Shown here: positions 43,401-58,400 of the stretch, piece by piece
Layout of the letters: the number at the start of each line of letters is the position of its first letter
Position numbering within the stretch: position 1 is the first letter of the stretch
Assembly (NCBI GenBank): GCA_021234535.1
Contig: CM037839.1
Location: 30,028,975-30,092,974 of the forward strand
Direction of reading: 5' to 3'
Length of the DNA: 64,000 nucleotides
Source of the DNA: Stichopus chloronotus
Lineage: Eukaryota > Echinodermata > Holothuroidea > Aspidochirotida > Stichopodidae
Position numbers and translations under genes: made by a program
The notes under the pieces: generated by a model
Databases searched by the model: none
Seen by the model: the letters and a program-made list of their open reading frames with translations, nothing else
Told to the model about the DNA's origin: nothing

Positions 43401-46400
43401 CTAAAGTTAAGGAAAAGCTTAAGAAATGCATTTGATATTAGAGAGCAGCACAGTATCTGAGTATTTCCCATTCCTGACAAAATGACTTATGAAGAAATGA
43501 AGGAATGGTTCCACTTTTTTTCACCTTAAAGTTGAAACACAGTCAAAATGACAGGTTGTCTTAGTTAAGGTAGACTGATGTATCATAGAGCCAACAATTA
43601 ATGTCTTAGCCATGGAGAAAATTCTTCAGTGTAGTGTACTACGTAGCAGATGGCATGAACCTTTTATGTTTGAACTTCTAATATCCTTTAAGCCCACTGA
43701 ATCTGTAAGTGGTGGACAAAACACTTTATGTCCTCGGCAGCATCTGCTTGGGTTCAAGGGAAGGAGATTCCGATCTACCAAATTGCAGCTCCCTGCTCTA
43801 ACATAGTGAAGCAATTGTTACTATAATTTTGGGGGTTTCTTTAAATCTTGAATTGTTTACTGTGGCCACTCAGGCTGTTTCTTCACCCTTAAAACCACAT
43901 GTAAATCAGTTTTAAATTGCTTGACTTATCAGTCCCTTCAGTACCAATAAACATAATTTTTTAGAGTAGAATATTGTCAGAAAGACTCTCCTTATTTTTC
44001 TTTACAATCTGCCTCCAAATGAGTCATGAATATTCATGATGCAAAGATTATGACAGCGATCCTAGCAACTGACAACAGAGCATGTATTGATTGATACTCC
44101 CTTAATTAAATGAACGGAGGTTTAATAACTTTGAGTATTGCCTTTAAGTTGGGAACCTACAATAAAGAACATCTGAAGTTTACTGTAAACCATGATGCTC
44201 TTCTGTCAGCATGTAGTGCCTCTCTACTGAAATGTGGACCAAAGAATTATTTGCAAAAAGTAAATAATTCTTACTTTTCAAGTTTTCCTGACAACTAGGA
44301 AATGGAAAAACAGAGAAGGACACTAGAACCTTGCACAGGAAGAACTGCATGTACTACAGGTCATTAATGAAATTAGTTGAAAGTTACTGTATGCTTGGTA
44401 CTGCACTACAGCCAGGCCTACATTTTGAGTATCTCACAGATCTCTGGGTTCAAGTAACCGTTTTTAAAAGTCATCACGTTTATAATCACGTGTGTAAAAA
44501 AAGGAGCGATTTCCAGCTCAGCAGTTCTAATACTTAAGACTTCTAAAACTGTGACCTCATTCAGGTTAATGTTGCGACTGCTACTTATCCATTGTCTGGG
44601 GATGATCAGTCATTTGTAAGAATGTTGAGAGTATTTACACAGGTTTTCGTAAATTATAAACAACTAGTAATGTTCAAACTAGCTGGGAAACTCACTATAC
44701 AAGATGTTAATTTAAAATCGTCTGCAGTAGTCAGTGAGTGAGCCTGTAGACTGGAAGTGATTTTCTTGACAATACACAAACAACATTAAAGTTAACGTGC
44801 CTGTTTGATTTTCTTTTTCATCTTATGGGTGTACTGTGCTGTCGTTCCATGTCAATGTTTACAGTATAGTAATGCATCCAAGAGAACTATAGAGAGATAG
44901 AAATCTTTCACGGTCTTTGATAAAAATTATTTGCTGGGCTTATGTCTTTGAATGAACTTTGGAATCCTTGAGATGACCAGTGTATATGTTGGTGTACATG
45001 ACAGTTTACAGAGAGACACTTCCTTTCCACAAAATTATTGCAAGAACGAATTGTCAGATATACCCTGCAGTAACTGTACAGTCTTCCATTGCCTGCTGCT
45101 ACCTAAACACCAGGTAAAATGTACTGGCAGGCTGATAGAGCGTGGCAAGTGAAAGACCTTGAAGACCCCACCATGACCACAGAAACTGAGTACTGTAGTA
45201 ACTGGACCTTACATGCATTACGTAATACACGTACTTGGCAAACACTTTACATACAGAATAAATGCATTTTCAATATACATGCAAAATGTGCAAAGTCTTT
45301 ACAACTTTTGGACAGCAGGTACTACTGTAGATCTCTATGGCGCATCTTCCCCAAAAGCACAGTCACCAAATCCACACTTTGCATTACAGGTAATGTAGCC
45401 CTTTTGCCTACCAAGTGACATTTAACTATAATTTTTGACATTAGAACTGTTGACCATACTTTAAAGTCATTCTGGAGATTGATTCTTGCCCATTTTTAAG
45501 ACCAGACAATGAACCTTGAACACTTCATGAGATTTAGTAGACCATCAATGCAGTCAGTTCTTAAAGCATTCTGGTGCTACTACAGGTATCACCATGCAGG
45601 TGCATCAAAATAAGCATTGCTGCCTGTTTTTTTTATTTTTTGAAGAGGAAAGACAGTTTTGGCAGGTAGCTGTGTTACAGTTATTTTTGCATAATCCAAA
45701 TTTGATATGACTAATAATGATACACTGATTTGTATAGCTACTTCCTGCAACGAGCTGTGGTATATCATCCTGATGTGACAAAGATGAGAAGCAGCCAGCT
45801 TGCATTTATGATCAAAGTCTTATCTTCTGACACACTAACAGTGAGATATAGTCCTGTCATAGTTAGTGTGCACTTATGTTACACTTCTGGCTGTTTCTGT
45901 AGGAAAAATTCTCACTTGTGTGCCCTGGTTTTGTTGAAAAAAAGTAAGGACGTGTATAACATTATCATAAATACTTGCGTGTTTCCTCTCTTACAATTTA
46001 CTTTTTAGACAGATCTTCATATTCTGCATGTTGCCTCTGTTTTAAGATTAAGTTGGTAGAACTTAGCAAGTGAGCTTCTGCACTGTGGCACAGTGTATAC
46101 ATAATGCAGTGCAGCATATCACTATGCATACTGTATAGTGACCTTTGAACAAGTTACACATACATGAATACCTTGACTTTTCACTTCCTAGTACTGAGGT
46201 TTGCTTTGAAGTAATAAACAACTTGTTTGGTTAAGAGATATATGCTGTAATGTAACCCCTGCCCAATCAACATTTGCCCATTTATAGTAACCTTTTAAGA
46301 TATTGTAGGAAGTGTAGTGTGATAGTATACAGTAGTTAAACACAAAATAAACATGTCCTTCATGATTTCTTGGAGAACATATTGGCCTATGCCATGGTCC

Positions 46401-49400
46401 AGTGTCCAAAAATGGGTGCTCTTTTTGAAATGAAAAACAGCAAACAATGTCGTAGTATTAAAGTGGTGGGCTTAAAATAGTTTCATTTGTTCTGTTACTG
46501 CAATTGCACTGACTGTATTGGTATGTTGAAGGAATTCCCGTAAAGGAATTCCTTTTAGTTGGATTAGAGCAGATGCAGGGCATGTACTGTATTTCAGTTT
46601 TATGATGACAGAAACACAAAAATTAAGGACTAGATTAGGACTTTTCCACTCCTGTAAAGGATTGGTAATGTCTTGAAATTTATGCATTTTTTAGCAAAAA
46701 TAAACTGAAAAAATGTAACCAAAACAAACATAATTGTTGACCTTTAGAAATGGCAGAAATGATTTGAAATTACAAATCTAGAAGGAGATACACAGTACTT
46801 GGTTATTTACAAACTAAGAAATACTGTAGTCAATATGTCAGCAAGAGGGGCTCCCATGTATTCCTATTTTTCTCTGTGTTTACTTTATAGTTTTACATGT
46901 TCTTTGTATTATGTGTTGTTTGCAACTTTATGCAAATTAGGCTCTTGTCTACTTTTTGTTTTTGTTGAAAAATAAATTTCCTATGTGTCAGCATTAACAA
47001 AGAGATCTGACATTTTCACCATGAGAGGATGTCTGACACCATGAAATCGTGAGAGTTGGCAAGTGTAGCATACAGCATGACAGTGGCACCATATAGCATA
47101 CAGCATAACAATACATCATACAGGGAGACAGTCGCACCTGGTTGTGTTCCATTTTTCTATCACTTTCATAAGAGTGAAATGTGGCCCACTGTACATGTGT
47201 GTGTTTTTTTGTTTGTTTTTGGTACTGTTGTATTAGCTACGCAGTAATCCATTCCATACGGATCATTCACATCATATCATGTTTTCTTTACATTGAGACT
47301 GAATCATGACGGAGGGGTCAGAGAGGTCACAATATGCGTCCATCTGTTGCTTAAAGCAGTAATTGTAACCAGGTGGGAGCAGACTACTGACAGATCTGCT
47401 GATCTTTACTGATTTAACAATCACCATTAAGAGTCACTGATACTGCAGGTTTGCTGTGTTTGGAGTATACGATAATATTGCTCAATATTCCTTTTGAAGC
47501 AGCCATGTAAAATTTTTTTTTCCCCACCCAACATGGCTTCACAGCTTACACTTAAAAAACTTTTCAATCCCATCATGTTGTAAGTACAGTAAGTATTTGT
47601 ACTGATTCCTACATTAACACTCCTTACTGGTGGTAGGGCACTTGGTATGTACAGTTCTATCAATACTACAGAATGTGTACTGTATCTTGCAGGGTGGAAT
47701 GTGCCATTAAAGGAAAACCGTTGCCCAGCCTTCCAAATAGTCCTGATTATTCAAGTAGAGTTTTTCAAATGAGAAGATACCATTGGGAAGAACAATAAAT
47801 TCACAGCCAAGAAAATATGAAGATTTTGTGAATAAACTTTTTATTCACCTGCAAGTCGCCATTGTTGTGACATTTTGTGATTGTGACGTCCCACATGCTT
47901 CTGCCCACATCACGTAGTATTGCTGGTGCATGTGATATGTCATACATTTCCAAAATGACAATACGCTGTACAACAACAGTGGAAAGTTTGATGTTATATT
48001 TAGAGAGAAGTAATTACGAAAATAACACCATTACTGTCGTCATAGTGTCTAAATATATGTATATTAAGTGTACAGTAGGTTGAGATTGCAACTCCCACTA
48101 TGGTTCCTCTTTAATAGCTAACAACACACCCAGTTCATTCAGATACTATTACACTACAAGTAGATTGGTTTTCACTGCAAGCAAGATATAGTTAAAGGAC
48201 TGAATAACAGGACCATTTTATGTAGAGTTCTGTATTTCTCAGCCATGTTGTGGATGTTTATTTAAAAATGCAAGTCTCTTCAACCCACTGTAGTGTCATG
48301 TCACCAGAGTCAAGTTGTTCAACTCTAGAAAGGTCTGAATTTGATCTCACATAGACCTACATCTCAAGCATTTTAGTCACGGTAAAAAATTTCTGCCTTT
48401 CCAGCAGAGTCCAAAGTCTGGTAATTTTATTATGTCAGGGTACAGATCTTACAATTCCTGTGCATATCCAGTGCATTTTCACATACTTTGTATAGTACTG
48501 TAGAAGTGCTACTGTACATAGTGGAACAGAGCACTTCATCTTTCTGGAGAGGGAGGTTTACATTAGACTGTGAATTAAAGAAATATTGATACTTGATTAT
48601 GGTCTTGAAGTGGATAATGGCTGGCATTGTAAATTAGTCGCCAAGCATGCACATTTAATCAATGTGTGCTTGGGAGAAATTTACCTGAATCGGGAGCATC
48701 GCAATGGTCTGTGCTCAGTTCACTTCATCATGGCTCAATGTTTTGATGTTGTCTGGCCTTTGCCCTTACTCAGATACTGTGTAGAATAATGAGTGACTTC
48801 TCAATGGATCAAGCATCTTCTCATGCAATGTGTTCATTGTTTTAATAATTGTTTTTGTCATAATTAGGTGTATGTGTATCATTAGTGTATCTCACACTGT
48901 AGCATAAAAGAGTTTCTTGTATAAAGATGCAGCCTTCGTGTGCTATAGACCCTTTCTTCGATTTCCTTTTTTTATTCTGCATGGATAATGCAAAGAATTT
49001 ACTAGTCCAGTTCAGCCAATTACTGTTTTGAGCTTTCTTTCAGTGGTTCAGTTATATAGTACACTAGGTAGAACACTGTTGACCTGTGTCAAATCATGAT
49101 AGGCCAAACCATAAGCACTGTATAGTTCTGATATCACAACTGATCTTCAAGGCTGTAGGTTGCTACCTCCTAAGGCTGAGAATATTTTTATACATGACTC
49201 ATTTTTTACTGTTACCAAAGTTCTTGCTTACATGTCAGTCAAGGCAAAAAAATTCTTGGTCAATTTCTATAACCTTGTGACCCAGTGGTTGTGGTTCATG
49301 GAAGACCCTTATCATGAAAATCAGAGCCCCAGCAGGGGCTGTGAAATTTGATCTGATAGAAAATTGATTTTGGTTTTGTAAGTTTCCTTCTTTTAATATT

Positions 49401-52400
49401 GTTAATAGTTGCAACTATGTATGCGTATGCACCAATCAGTACGGTACGTGATGAAAACATGGAATATGGTTGATACAATGTGACATTGTAGTGATCCCAA
49501 TACTGTCTGTTGTTGGCAAGTCCACCTTACGTAGTTCAGAATTGTGTATAATTCTGTGATGTTTAAACTCCTTTTGTAGCATTAGTTTGTCAAACAATAC
49601 CAAGTGTAGTTAATATTTGTCGTGGAAGAGTTCTTGTAAGGCTTCATTCAAGGTTTCCTTGCAACGTGCATGCCAAAGAGATTTAGTCATTGCTAAAGGT
49701 TGATGGTCTATGTGAATATTTGTTTTGTTCTATAAGAGTCTACATACTGTCCAGATCACTGTACCTACAATTGAAATCAGTAGGAAAAAGATGAAGATTA
49801 ATTGAAATTTGCCACAAAAAAAAACTGCAATGTGACCAGCTCATGAGCTTCACAAGGCACTGTATGTACTTGTATGTTGATGTTTATGTGAAAAAATAGG
49901 TGGAGTATCCATAATGAAAAGAAACACAATACAATACAAGAAGATACAATAATGTAGAGAACTTTTCATCTGGCACAAAAGAGGGTAATAAGAAAATCTA
50001 GATAGCAAGAGTCGGCTGAGACTGACTTGAGGGTGTAGGTGACTGATTTGAATAGTCCTGCCATGTATTTCTGCATGGTGTCTTGTCTTCTATTAAACTC
50101 TCTCTTAATTTGTCATGTTGAACAGTGCCCTCACCATGTTTAGAGTATTATTATGTAGTTCTCACTATGAGTGATGCAAGACATGCATGTTTGTGTTGTG
50201 TGTTATTTCATTATGCTTTTCACCATGTGTTGATAAAGTATTTACTTCCTGCATGAATGTTGTGCGTAGGTTTGCATCAGACTTTTTGAAAACAGATTGG
50301 AGGATTGGAGGGGGAGTTGATGGAAGAACAGATGAAAAGAAAATCAGATATTGTAATTGCTACTGCTTGGTGTTTAGTATTTAAGTTGGATGATTTCACT
50401 TCTCTTCCTTCCTCCTCAGAGAGCAGACTGTAGTCATTTTACCATTTACCTTGCAAACATTCCATGTAAAATTAATATCACACTTCTGTGATCAAAGTTT
50501 CACATTGCCATTGAGGTAATGTAGAGTAGCACACCACACACAGAAAAAGAAATAAAGTTTAGGAAGGGGGTGGACATGGGATGAAAATAGATCCTTGCAT
50601 TACTTAAGGGAAAATCAACTCACTTCCCATCTTCGGTAGTTTGAAATCTACATGGACAGAGCAAACAGTAATGTAAATATATTCAAAAAGTACAATAGAG
50701 GTTGGACAAAGGAAGGAGAAGGTCTCCTTGAAGCTTTTGAATAATGTTTAGCTGCATTGCTGCCTGTGTAACATTTCTCTACCATATATCAAAATTACAC
50801 ATTTGTAAGATTCAGGTAGTCACATTACTGTACTTAACAACTGTTAGTTAGACCAGAGCTGGCTTGCTTTAGGGTCTGGTATCTATATGTCAGAAGTAAA
50901 ATTTGTTATCAGTTAATCAAAGGATATACTTGCACCTGATTTTTTTTGTCAGTTGGCTGTTTTTCATACTTTGAACACACTACTGTAACAGGTTAACTTC
51001 AAGTTCGGAAACATATTGCAGTTTTGAGTTCTGTGCCATTTCCTGATTATGCGATGTTGCTCTGACTTTTCAAGGTTGAATTCAATTACTTTTAACTTAA
51101 CAACTTTATTTTCAAAGTACACCACAATCATCTGAAAACAGGAAAGAGTTATGTATCATGTTATGTGCATTCATTTTACCGTATGAATGCAGTACACATC
51201 AGACCTGTCAATTCTCCCGGTTTTACCGAGAGACTCCCGGTTTTTGTCCCCACTCCCGCCCTCCCAGTTTCTTGTTCAAATCTCCCGATTTGCGACATTT
51301 CTGAAAATAGCCAAAACAGTCAGCACAAGGCGTATTGGAGTAGCTAATTGGCCATAAATAAACGTACAGGCTAGTGCATTGAAAATAAGATGTTTGCAAA
51401 ATTTTCAACTGTCATAAGGTAAGTAGATCTATAAGTGATAGAACTAATTTAGCTGCAGTGTGCTTGGGAATAGGCCTACAAGGGCATATTGCACTTTACA
51501 TGTGGGTGATGATTCTCTCCATGGCACTGTTTCTGTCAAAAATGACCAATCTCCCTATTTTTTTTTTTACTAATCTCCCGATATTTTGGCTCTGAAAAAT
51601 ATAAATCTCCCTATTTTATGGTGAGACATGTTGGCAGGTCTGTACACATTGTGTACTGAGGAGCAAGTTCACCTCACATTTATGACAGATGTTAACAGAT
51701 TTAGTTCATGAGTTACACAAAGCAGCCAAATCATTAAGTTCGAACAGTAGTGCATGAAAGCATGCCCACAAAATGAGTTGACAATCAATTGCACTAGTCA
51801 GTATGTTACATACAGTATGTCATCCATTGCATACCAAAACTGTACATAACTTAGATGCAAAAATTCACCAGAGTGGTTTTGTACTTAAGTATCAAACTTG
51901 TGTCAGTACTATATTGTAATGTAGTGTAGCACAATAAACTTTTGATGATTAAGTACAAAAGTTTATGATACCTTGCAGTTTAAGTGCAGCTTTAAGTGCA
52001 ACTTAGGGAGTTTGTGTGTGTGTCAATGCTTTTTAATTGATGACTGTCAAGAGCATTACAACATGCTCTGGCATCATGGTTGATGCAGCCAAATTTGTTA
52101 ATTATGACAGGAAGTTCTCATCCCTTTTGAAATCTCTTGAGAATTCACCGTGTCTTTCACGAAACCACACAGTAGCGTTCTATGCATCTTTAATGACCAC
52201 GAGTCTGTTGAGATGCGAGAGATCTCCACACCTTTTGCTTTGTAGAGCTCAGTTCAGCAATAAATTTACAGACAGTCTGCAACACTCTGTTGTGTACATG
52301 ACTATTGGCTGTAAATGACTGCTTGTTGACTCAGTGTGGCTGTTATTAAACACGAACATGGAACATGAATCGGATATCTCTTAGTATGTAGTACTGTACG

Positions 52401-55400
52401 CCAGCTGTTGTAATTAAGATTTCATTTCATGTTCTTCTGTGGTGCTGCAGTTGTCAGAGCTAGATGGTTGAGACGTTTATGTTCTTCAACATTAATGTAG
52501 TACATTGTGATGGAAGGTACTTCATTACTGGACATGTTATATTGAGTCAGACAACAACATCATTCCTGTGCTCTCCTGTACATTAGTATAATAGCTGTCT
52601 GTTTCTTGTGTTCCGTGGAAAGCAATGGATCGAGTTTGTTCATTTCTTTGAAGACTTGTTGAATTGAGGATTTTTCAAAGATCAGGTTCCCAGACCAGAC
52701 TGTGTGATATTTAGCATCTCTGCGTGTTTTTACCAGCTAATTCGTGAATTGCTTGACAAGTCTCTTGTAGTGCAGAGGTTTTCATAGCTTTGTCATAGTC
52801 ATTTGGATCTGCTTGCTCAGTTAAGGGTAAGAACACACTTGAAGTTGCTCTCCACATTTGTCTGCCTCTGTTTGGGTACACATGTTTACCAGAGCAAGAA
52901 TTCTCATCACTTCTTATGAAATGCAGAAGGATGAAATGTCACGGTGTAATTCGGTAGCCTTTATGTGAAATTTGTCTGAGCTTTGAAAGTGTCGGTTGCG
53001 TGGCCATCAGGAGATCTTAGTGGTTCTCTGTAGGAAACAAGTATTTGGTATCAAACAAATGGATGCAACTTCATTGATGTTCCTTCTATCGCATTTGATT
53101 GTAGTCGACCTTTTCAACAGAACTACTGCCTGCCTACAGTATCAATAGTAATATACTAACTAGTGCATTTACCTGACAAAGTTTGCATTGCGCAGTACGA
53201 TAGTCAGGAAGTAGGTGTATCAGATTGCCATAAATATAGGAAAGAGACATATCCTGTCTCTGGGTATAGTATATAAACAGCTCAAGAGAAACCTGGTACA
53301 TATATACAAGTGAAGCAGGCTCTCTGTCCTCAAATCTTCCCCAGGCCTTCTCAAAGCTTGAGGACAATTGGCTTTGCTGCTGCCAGTATCTTTCTTTTTG
53401 TTTCTCTGAGCACAAAACATTGACAGATCATTGTTCGCCTACTGCGACAAAGTTCACTTGGAAAATATACAAAAGTGAGTCACTCTCAAGATAGTTGAAT
53501 TGGATTTGTTGAGTAGATACTGGATACTGTTGTGTCTTCCTCATCTCATCGATGTTCTACATGTCTGGTTGATTCCGTGTTTTGATTGGAAAGAGGTGCA
53601 AGAGAGCAAACGAGATGTTTGGCTCAACATTTTACTCCTCCCTGCCGAAGGAAAATGGAAAGCTGAATGGTACATTGAAAAAGGTATGATAGAATAGTAT
53701 GTACATACATGTGTTATTAATCACCCTCTAGTGGGTGTGCATCGCAGTGCAAATGTGTTTAACTTGTTGAGTTTTGTATATTTACAAGTGAGGCTGCATG
53801 ATAGTTTGGCAACAGCATGTGTCACAAAATGGAATGAGTGTTCATGTACAGTAACAGTGTGTACATACATCAAGAAAAAACTGGTGTGTATTAAGTTCCT
53901 TTATGATGATGTGGAATTCAAAAACATGATAATATGTTTCCTTACACAGTAATTTGTGACTAGTGTTTCAAGTGAATAAATTCAGAAGTCTTGACTTCTT
54001 TCTTCCTTTTCTAGTACATGTTGTATACATACTTAATGAATATTGTACTGCTATTGCTAGAAATAAGTAGTACAAACAAGCAAGCAAGCAAAGTAGTGGA
54101 TGAGATGTGCTCATTGTAAATTGGCAACGTTGTTTCTCAGAGGTAGCTTTTTGTTGGTGGTCTGTGGAATATTTTCCATTCTGTTGACATGCTGACTTTC
54201 ATCACCACACTGCAAAGTGGTATTTTGTATTATCACAAGGTGCTGTTATCTCAGGCATATGTTGTCAGTCACAATAAAATTAGGAATGAAGATTTTTCTC
54301 TGTGTGTGCCTATTGGTGTACATTAACAAGGTTTTACTAATTATTGCATGTTAGTATGTACATTGTAATTGAAGTATAGAACTCTAGATGGCTGACAGAT
54401 ATTCGCCAGGGTCAGTGACACTGTAGATAAATCTTAACGGACAATATTACAACCTTTTCTATGTATTATCTCTCCCACACTTTAAATTATGGTGAGGATA
54501 AGATTTTAAACCAGACGATCGTCATCTGCCTGATTTGAAGGGCAGAATGGTGACATTAGTTTCAAACAAGAAAAGTCAATCAGCTTTTAGTTACTTTCTT
54601 TTCAACAGTTCTACGTACTGTAGAGCAAGCAGTCAATTTGTGTGCATTCTCTTTTACCATGTCTTAGCCATATTATCCTGTCCATACAGTTCTCAAAGAA
54701 AAGTGGCATTAATAGTTGAGTTTTGCTGGTAACAACTGGTTCTCTGAGATGTTCTTTGTACAGCCAGTCAATTTGTTTGTTAGCATTTCTTTCTAGTGTA
54801 CAGTCTTCATCAGCAAATCACAGTGCTGAGTTCACTTTTCTAGGATATTCTTTAGTGGTGTCAGTTCTGCAGAAGAGAGGATTTCTAATATTTACATTTT
54901 TCTGCATGTTTGTTTGATTGGACCCAGCAGTGTTTTACTTTGGCACTTGTTTGTAGGCCTGCTCTGTTGATAGTAAGTGGGTAGGTGTTTATCTGCATAA
55001 ACTGCACCATGTTTCAGTGAGTCTTACTCTATTCTACTAGTAAGACTTGATTTAATCCCCCTTCAAAAGACCTCAATGGACAGAACTGCATGTGCAGATG
55101 TTGTTTCACAGACTTTGAAAATGATGCACCTGCTAAGTCGAAGATATTGTGTCAATGCTTGTGATGGCCTTGAAATGATGAAGTGAAAATCTTGTTGGCA
55201 AGTGTTCATTCAGGTGTACATCATCCACATTAGGAGGTTTTAAAGTGGGATAAATACAGTAGTAGTTATAAGGAAGATACACTCTTCCATTAGGTTTTCT
55301 TCCATTAGGTTTTCTTCCATTAGGTTTTCTTCCAAATGAGCTTTCAACATGCATTCATCCTGCAAGATTATTGTAAATTATGGTCAATAGACAATAATCA

Positions 55401-58400
55401 TAGCCAAATTAATCACATTGTATACACTGAAAGGAAATTTATACATGAAATCAGTATTTTGCCAACTTAGACAATGCTTTGCCAACATTTTATATAATGA
55501 CTTCTCATAACTTATCCAGAATACACACACATGGTAAGAGAAAGACTTCATAGAAATGTGTGCAAAGTCTTGGATGGTCACAACTTTCTACATAATCTTT
55601 GGAAGTAGGATAAGGTGTTGACCATTATTTCCTACACCTCTTTGGATGCAGTTCTGATCAGTTATTGTGCATTTAACTTCCTGCCTACAACAAATGAATG
55701 AGTAGGACAGAATACTACATTGTTTATATTTTTTCCTGTAAGATGAAAATACTAACAGTTAAACAAGACTTACAAATTCACCAAAGTCCTCATGGCACTT
55801 TACAAAACAAAAAGAAGGAAAGGAAGAATTAAAGAATGTGCTCAACAAAATAGGTTAAGATGCTTATATCTGGGGTATGCATACATTTTAGCTAGTGTTT
55901 GCATGGGTAAGCCACAAATCCTGGCACTGTACCAGCTTGTTACATTTCTATCGATGGCCAGTTTACTCATTTAAAAAAGATGTAGCACATTTAACACTCA
56001 CATAACCACATTCCTCACAATTCAAGGAACTGTGCCATATAAGCATGTGTCTGTCATGTCATAGACCATCTCTGCAGCACTACGTATGCTCTCAATGCAG
56101 CCCGGACAGTTATTGTTAGGGATAATCTTCTTGATTTGATAAGATCCATTATTGGAGGCTCCATGTCCCACTCAAAACCACTACGTAGTGACTGTACAGC
56201 TCATTGCTGGTATTCCTGAATCTGACTACCTATTGTTGGTGGAGCTTAAATTGTTAACTTTTTAATGAAGTTTCCTTGAAGTTGAAAGAAAACTGCTTTA
56301 AACTGTGCGTTATACTTGCTATTAATAGCTGTGTGAAACACTACGAGATAACCACTGTGAACCAGGCTCACATGTGCATACTATGATTGTCTATGGCAAT
56401 TAGTACATCTCTCTTGGCAAAGCTGATTATCAATTACAAGTGAAAGCTGTATGGTGACAAATAAAGAAAAACATAAGGAAGTGGTGTTTTCCAAGTTATA
56501 ACTGTTGTGTGGAAAGTTAGTAACTAATTTGAGAGATCTACTGCTGTTTCACTTAGCTACATTCACACTAGCATGCCTGTGTTGTTGAACAGCAATGGTT
56601 AGTTTTTGCTTTGAATTTTTAGTTAACTGGGTACATGAAGGGCCGTGGACATCCGCTTTTAAGTGTTTAGCATTGTGTAATTACTATATTCAGCATTATA
56701 AGTAAGGAAAGCCTCACTAATCTAACCCAAGATCATTAGGAGCATATTCTCACTTAATTGAATCACAAATGTTAAGAATGAAAACCGATCATTGAAATTT
56801 TGATAAAATTCTAATTTCACACCAGAAATCCAAGAGGATTTGTTATTCCTTGCCGTATGGCCATATTACAACAAATGTGAATTAACACATGACAAGTATG
56901 AGACCAGTTACAGTTTGTCTTCTGGAAACATCATATTACTAAGTTTTTGACCCCCAAATGACCCTTCACCTTAGGACTCTTAAAAGATAAGGTGAAAACT
57001 TGACAGAGATCATCTATGGCATGCGATATCTAGGCAATGCACATGCTATGTGTACGGTCCTACACATAGTAACCCTTCTTGAGATAAAGTGTTTACATGA
57101 TTGTTACTTGTGGTGACCTCAAATAACCTTTGACCCCCCAAAAAACATTGGGGTACAACTGCTGGATATGAGCTATATGAGCTATAGATATGCACAGTAT
57201 GAGATTTCCCACAGTTTTTCCTTTTGAGATTTTGACCCTTTGACTTCAGGTAACTTCAAGTGACTGTTGACATCCACAAAAACAGGAGCAAGTATCTACT
57301 CAATAAGGGAAATCTACTTGCTAAATACTGTGTGAGGTTCCCACAGTTATCTTTCTTGATATATATACTCTACAATGTTTTTAATTTGAATTTCCTGTAG
57401 GACTCTGATAATTACAGTGCTTACAGAGATTTTTCAAACACAAATTGTTTTGATTCTTGATAGACATTTTGCAAAATCCCAAATCAAGGGTGGCAAATAA
57501 GTTGGGGATAATATAAGAGGTGAACTGGCTGCTAAATTTGACAAAACCATCAAAATGTCTGCTATGTCATCACCTTTACCTACTTTTCTGTAATAAGTCT
57601 CACTCTGCTTAGACTTCGTAGACAGAGAAAAGAATAAGATATGGACTAGTTTTGGTAGTCTTTGGTAGCCATGCATGTACAGTATATGGCGATGCTGAGG
57701 TATCTATTACCCCAATTCAGGTGAATCGATTCACGTGAGACTTCGCTGGGCTTGCAGTAGTTTACTGTAGATCAAAGTTATGCTGATTTTTTTCAATTTG
57801 TCAGTTGAACCTGCCAGACAGGAAACATTGGTGTCTTCCTGCATTGTGTTGCTGCTGTGATCATCAGAAGAGTGTCAAGATGAGTTTGTTGAATCTCAAT
57901 TCGGTGAAGCATCTTCTGGTCATTGACACGATCACAATGCTCGATGATGACGTTTGCGATCGCCAGATAGTTTGGGACTTCAAAAATACAAATCTTGAGA
58001 TCTCTGTGGATTGACAGCAAATCTGCATTTACTGTCGTAGTCCACATAGTGTTTCGAAACAATTGCAGTTAAAATGAAAGTTTAGGAAGAGGAAGAGATG
58101 TGAGAAAAATGTCTTTTCTTTGTGTTCCAGATGAGCAGACAACATTCACCCAGTGAAATGGTTATCAGTAGTAATTTCTCTTGACAGCCAGAATTCTGTC
58201 TAATAAATATCTTAATCCAACGGAAGCCTAGTTTTGAGTTGAATATGTATTCTTAAAAGTTGGACACACATTTAAAGGACGCTTGAATGTGACCTGCCTT
58301 TTCCTGTTGCATGGACTTCTTTGTCTGGTTAGCCTCTCTTTACTAATAGTTTACACATGTATGACATTAGCAATGCTCTATGATAGTCCCTGCAAATAGA

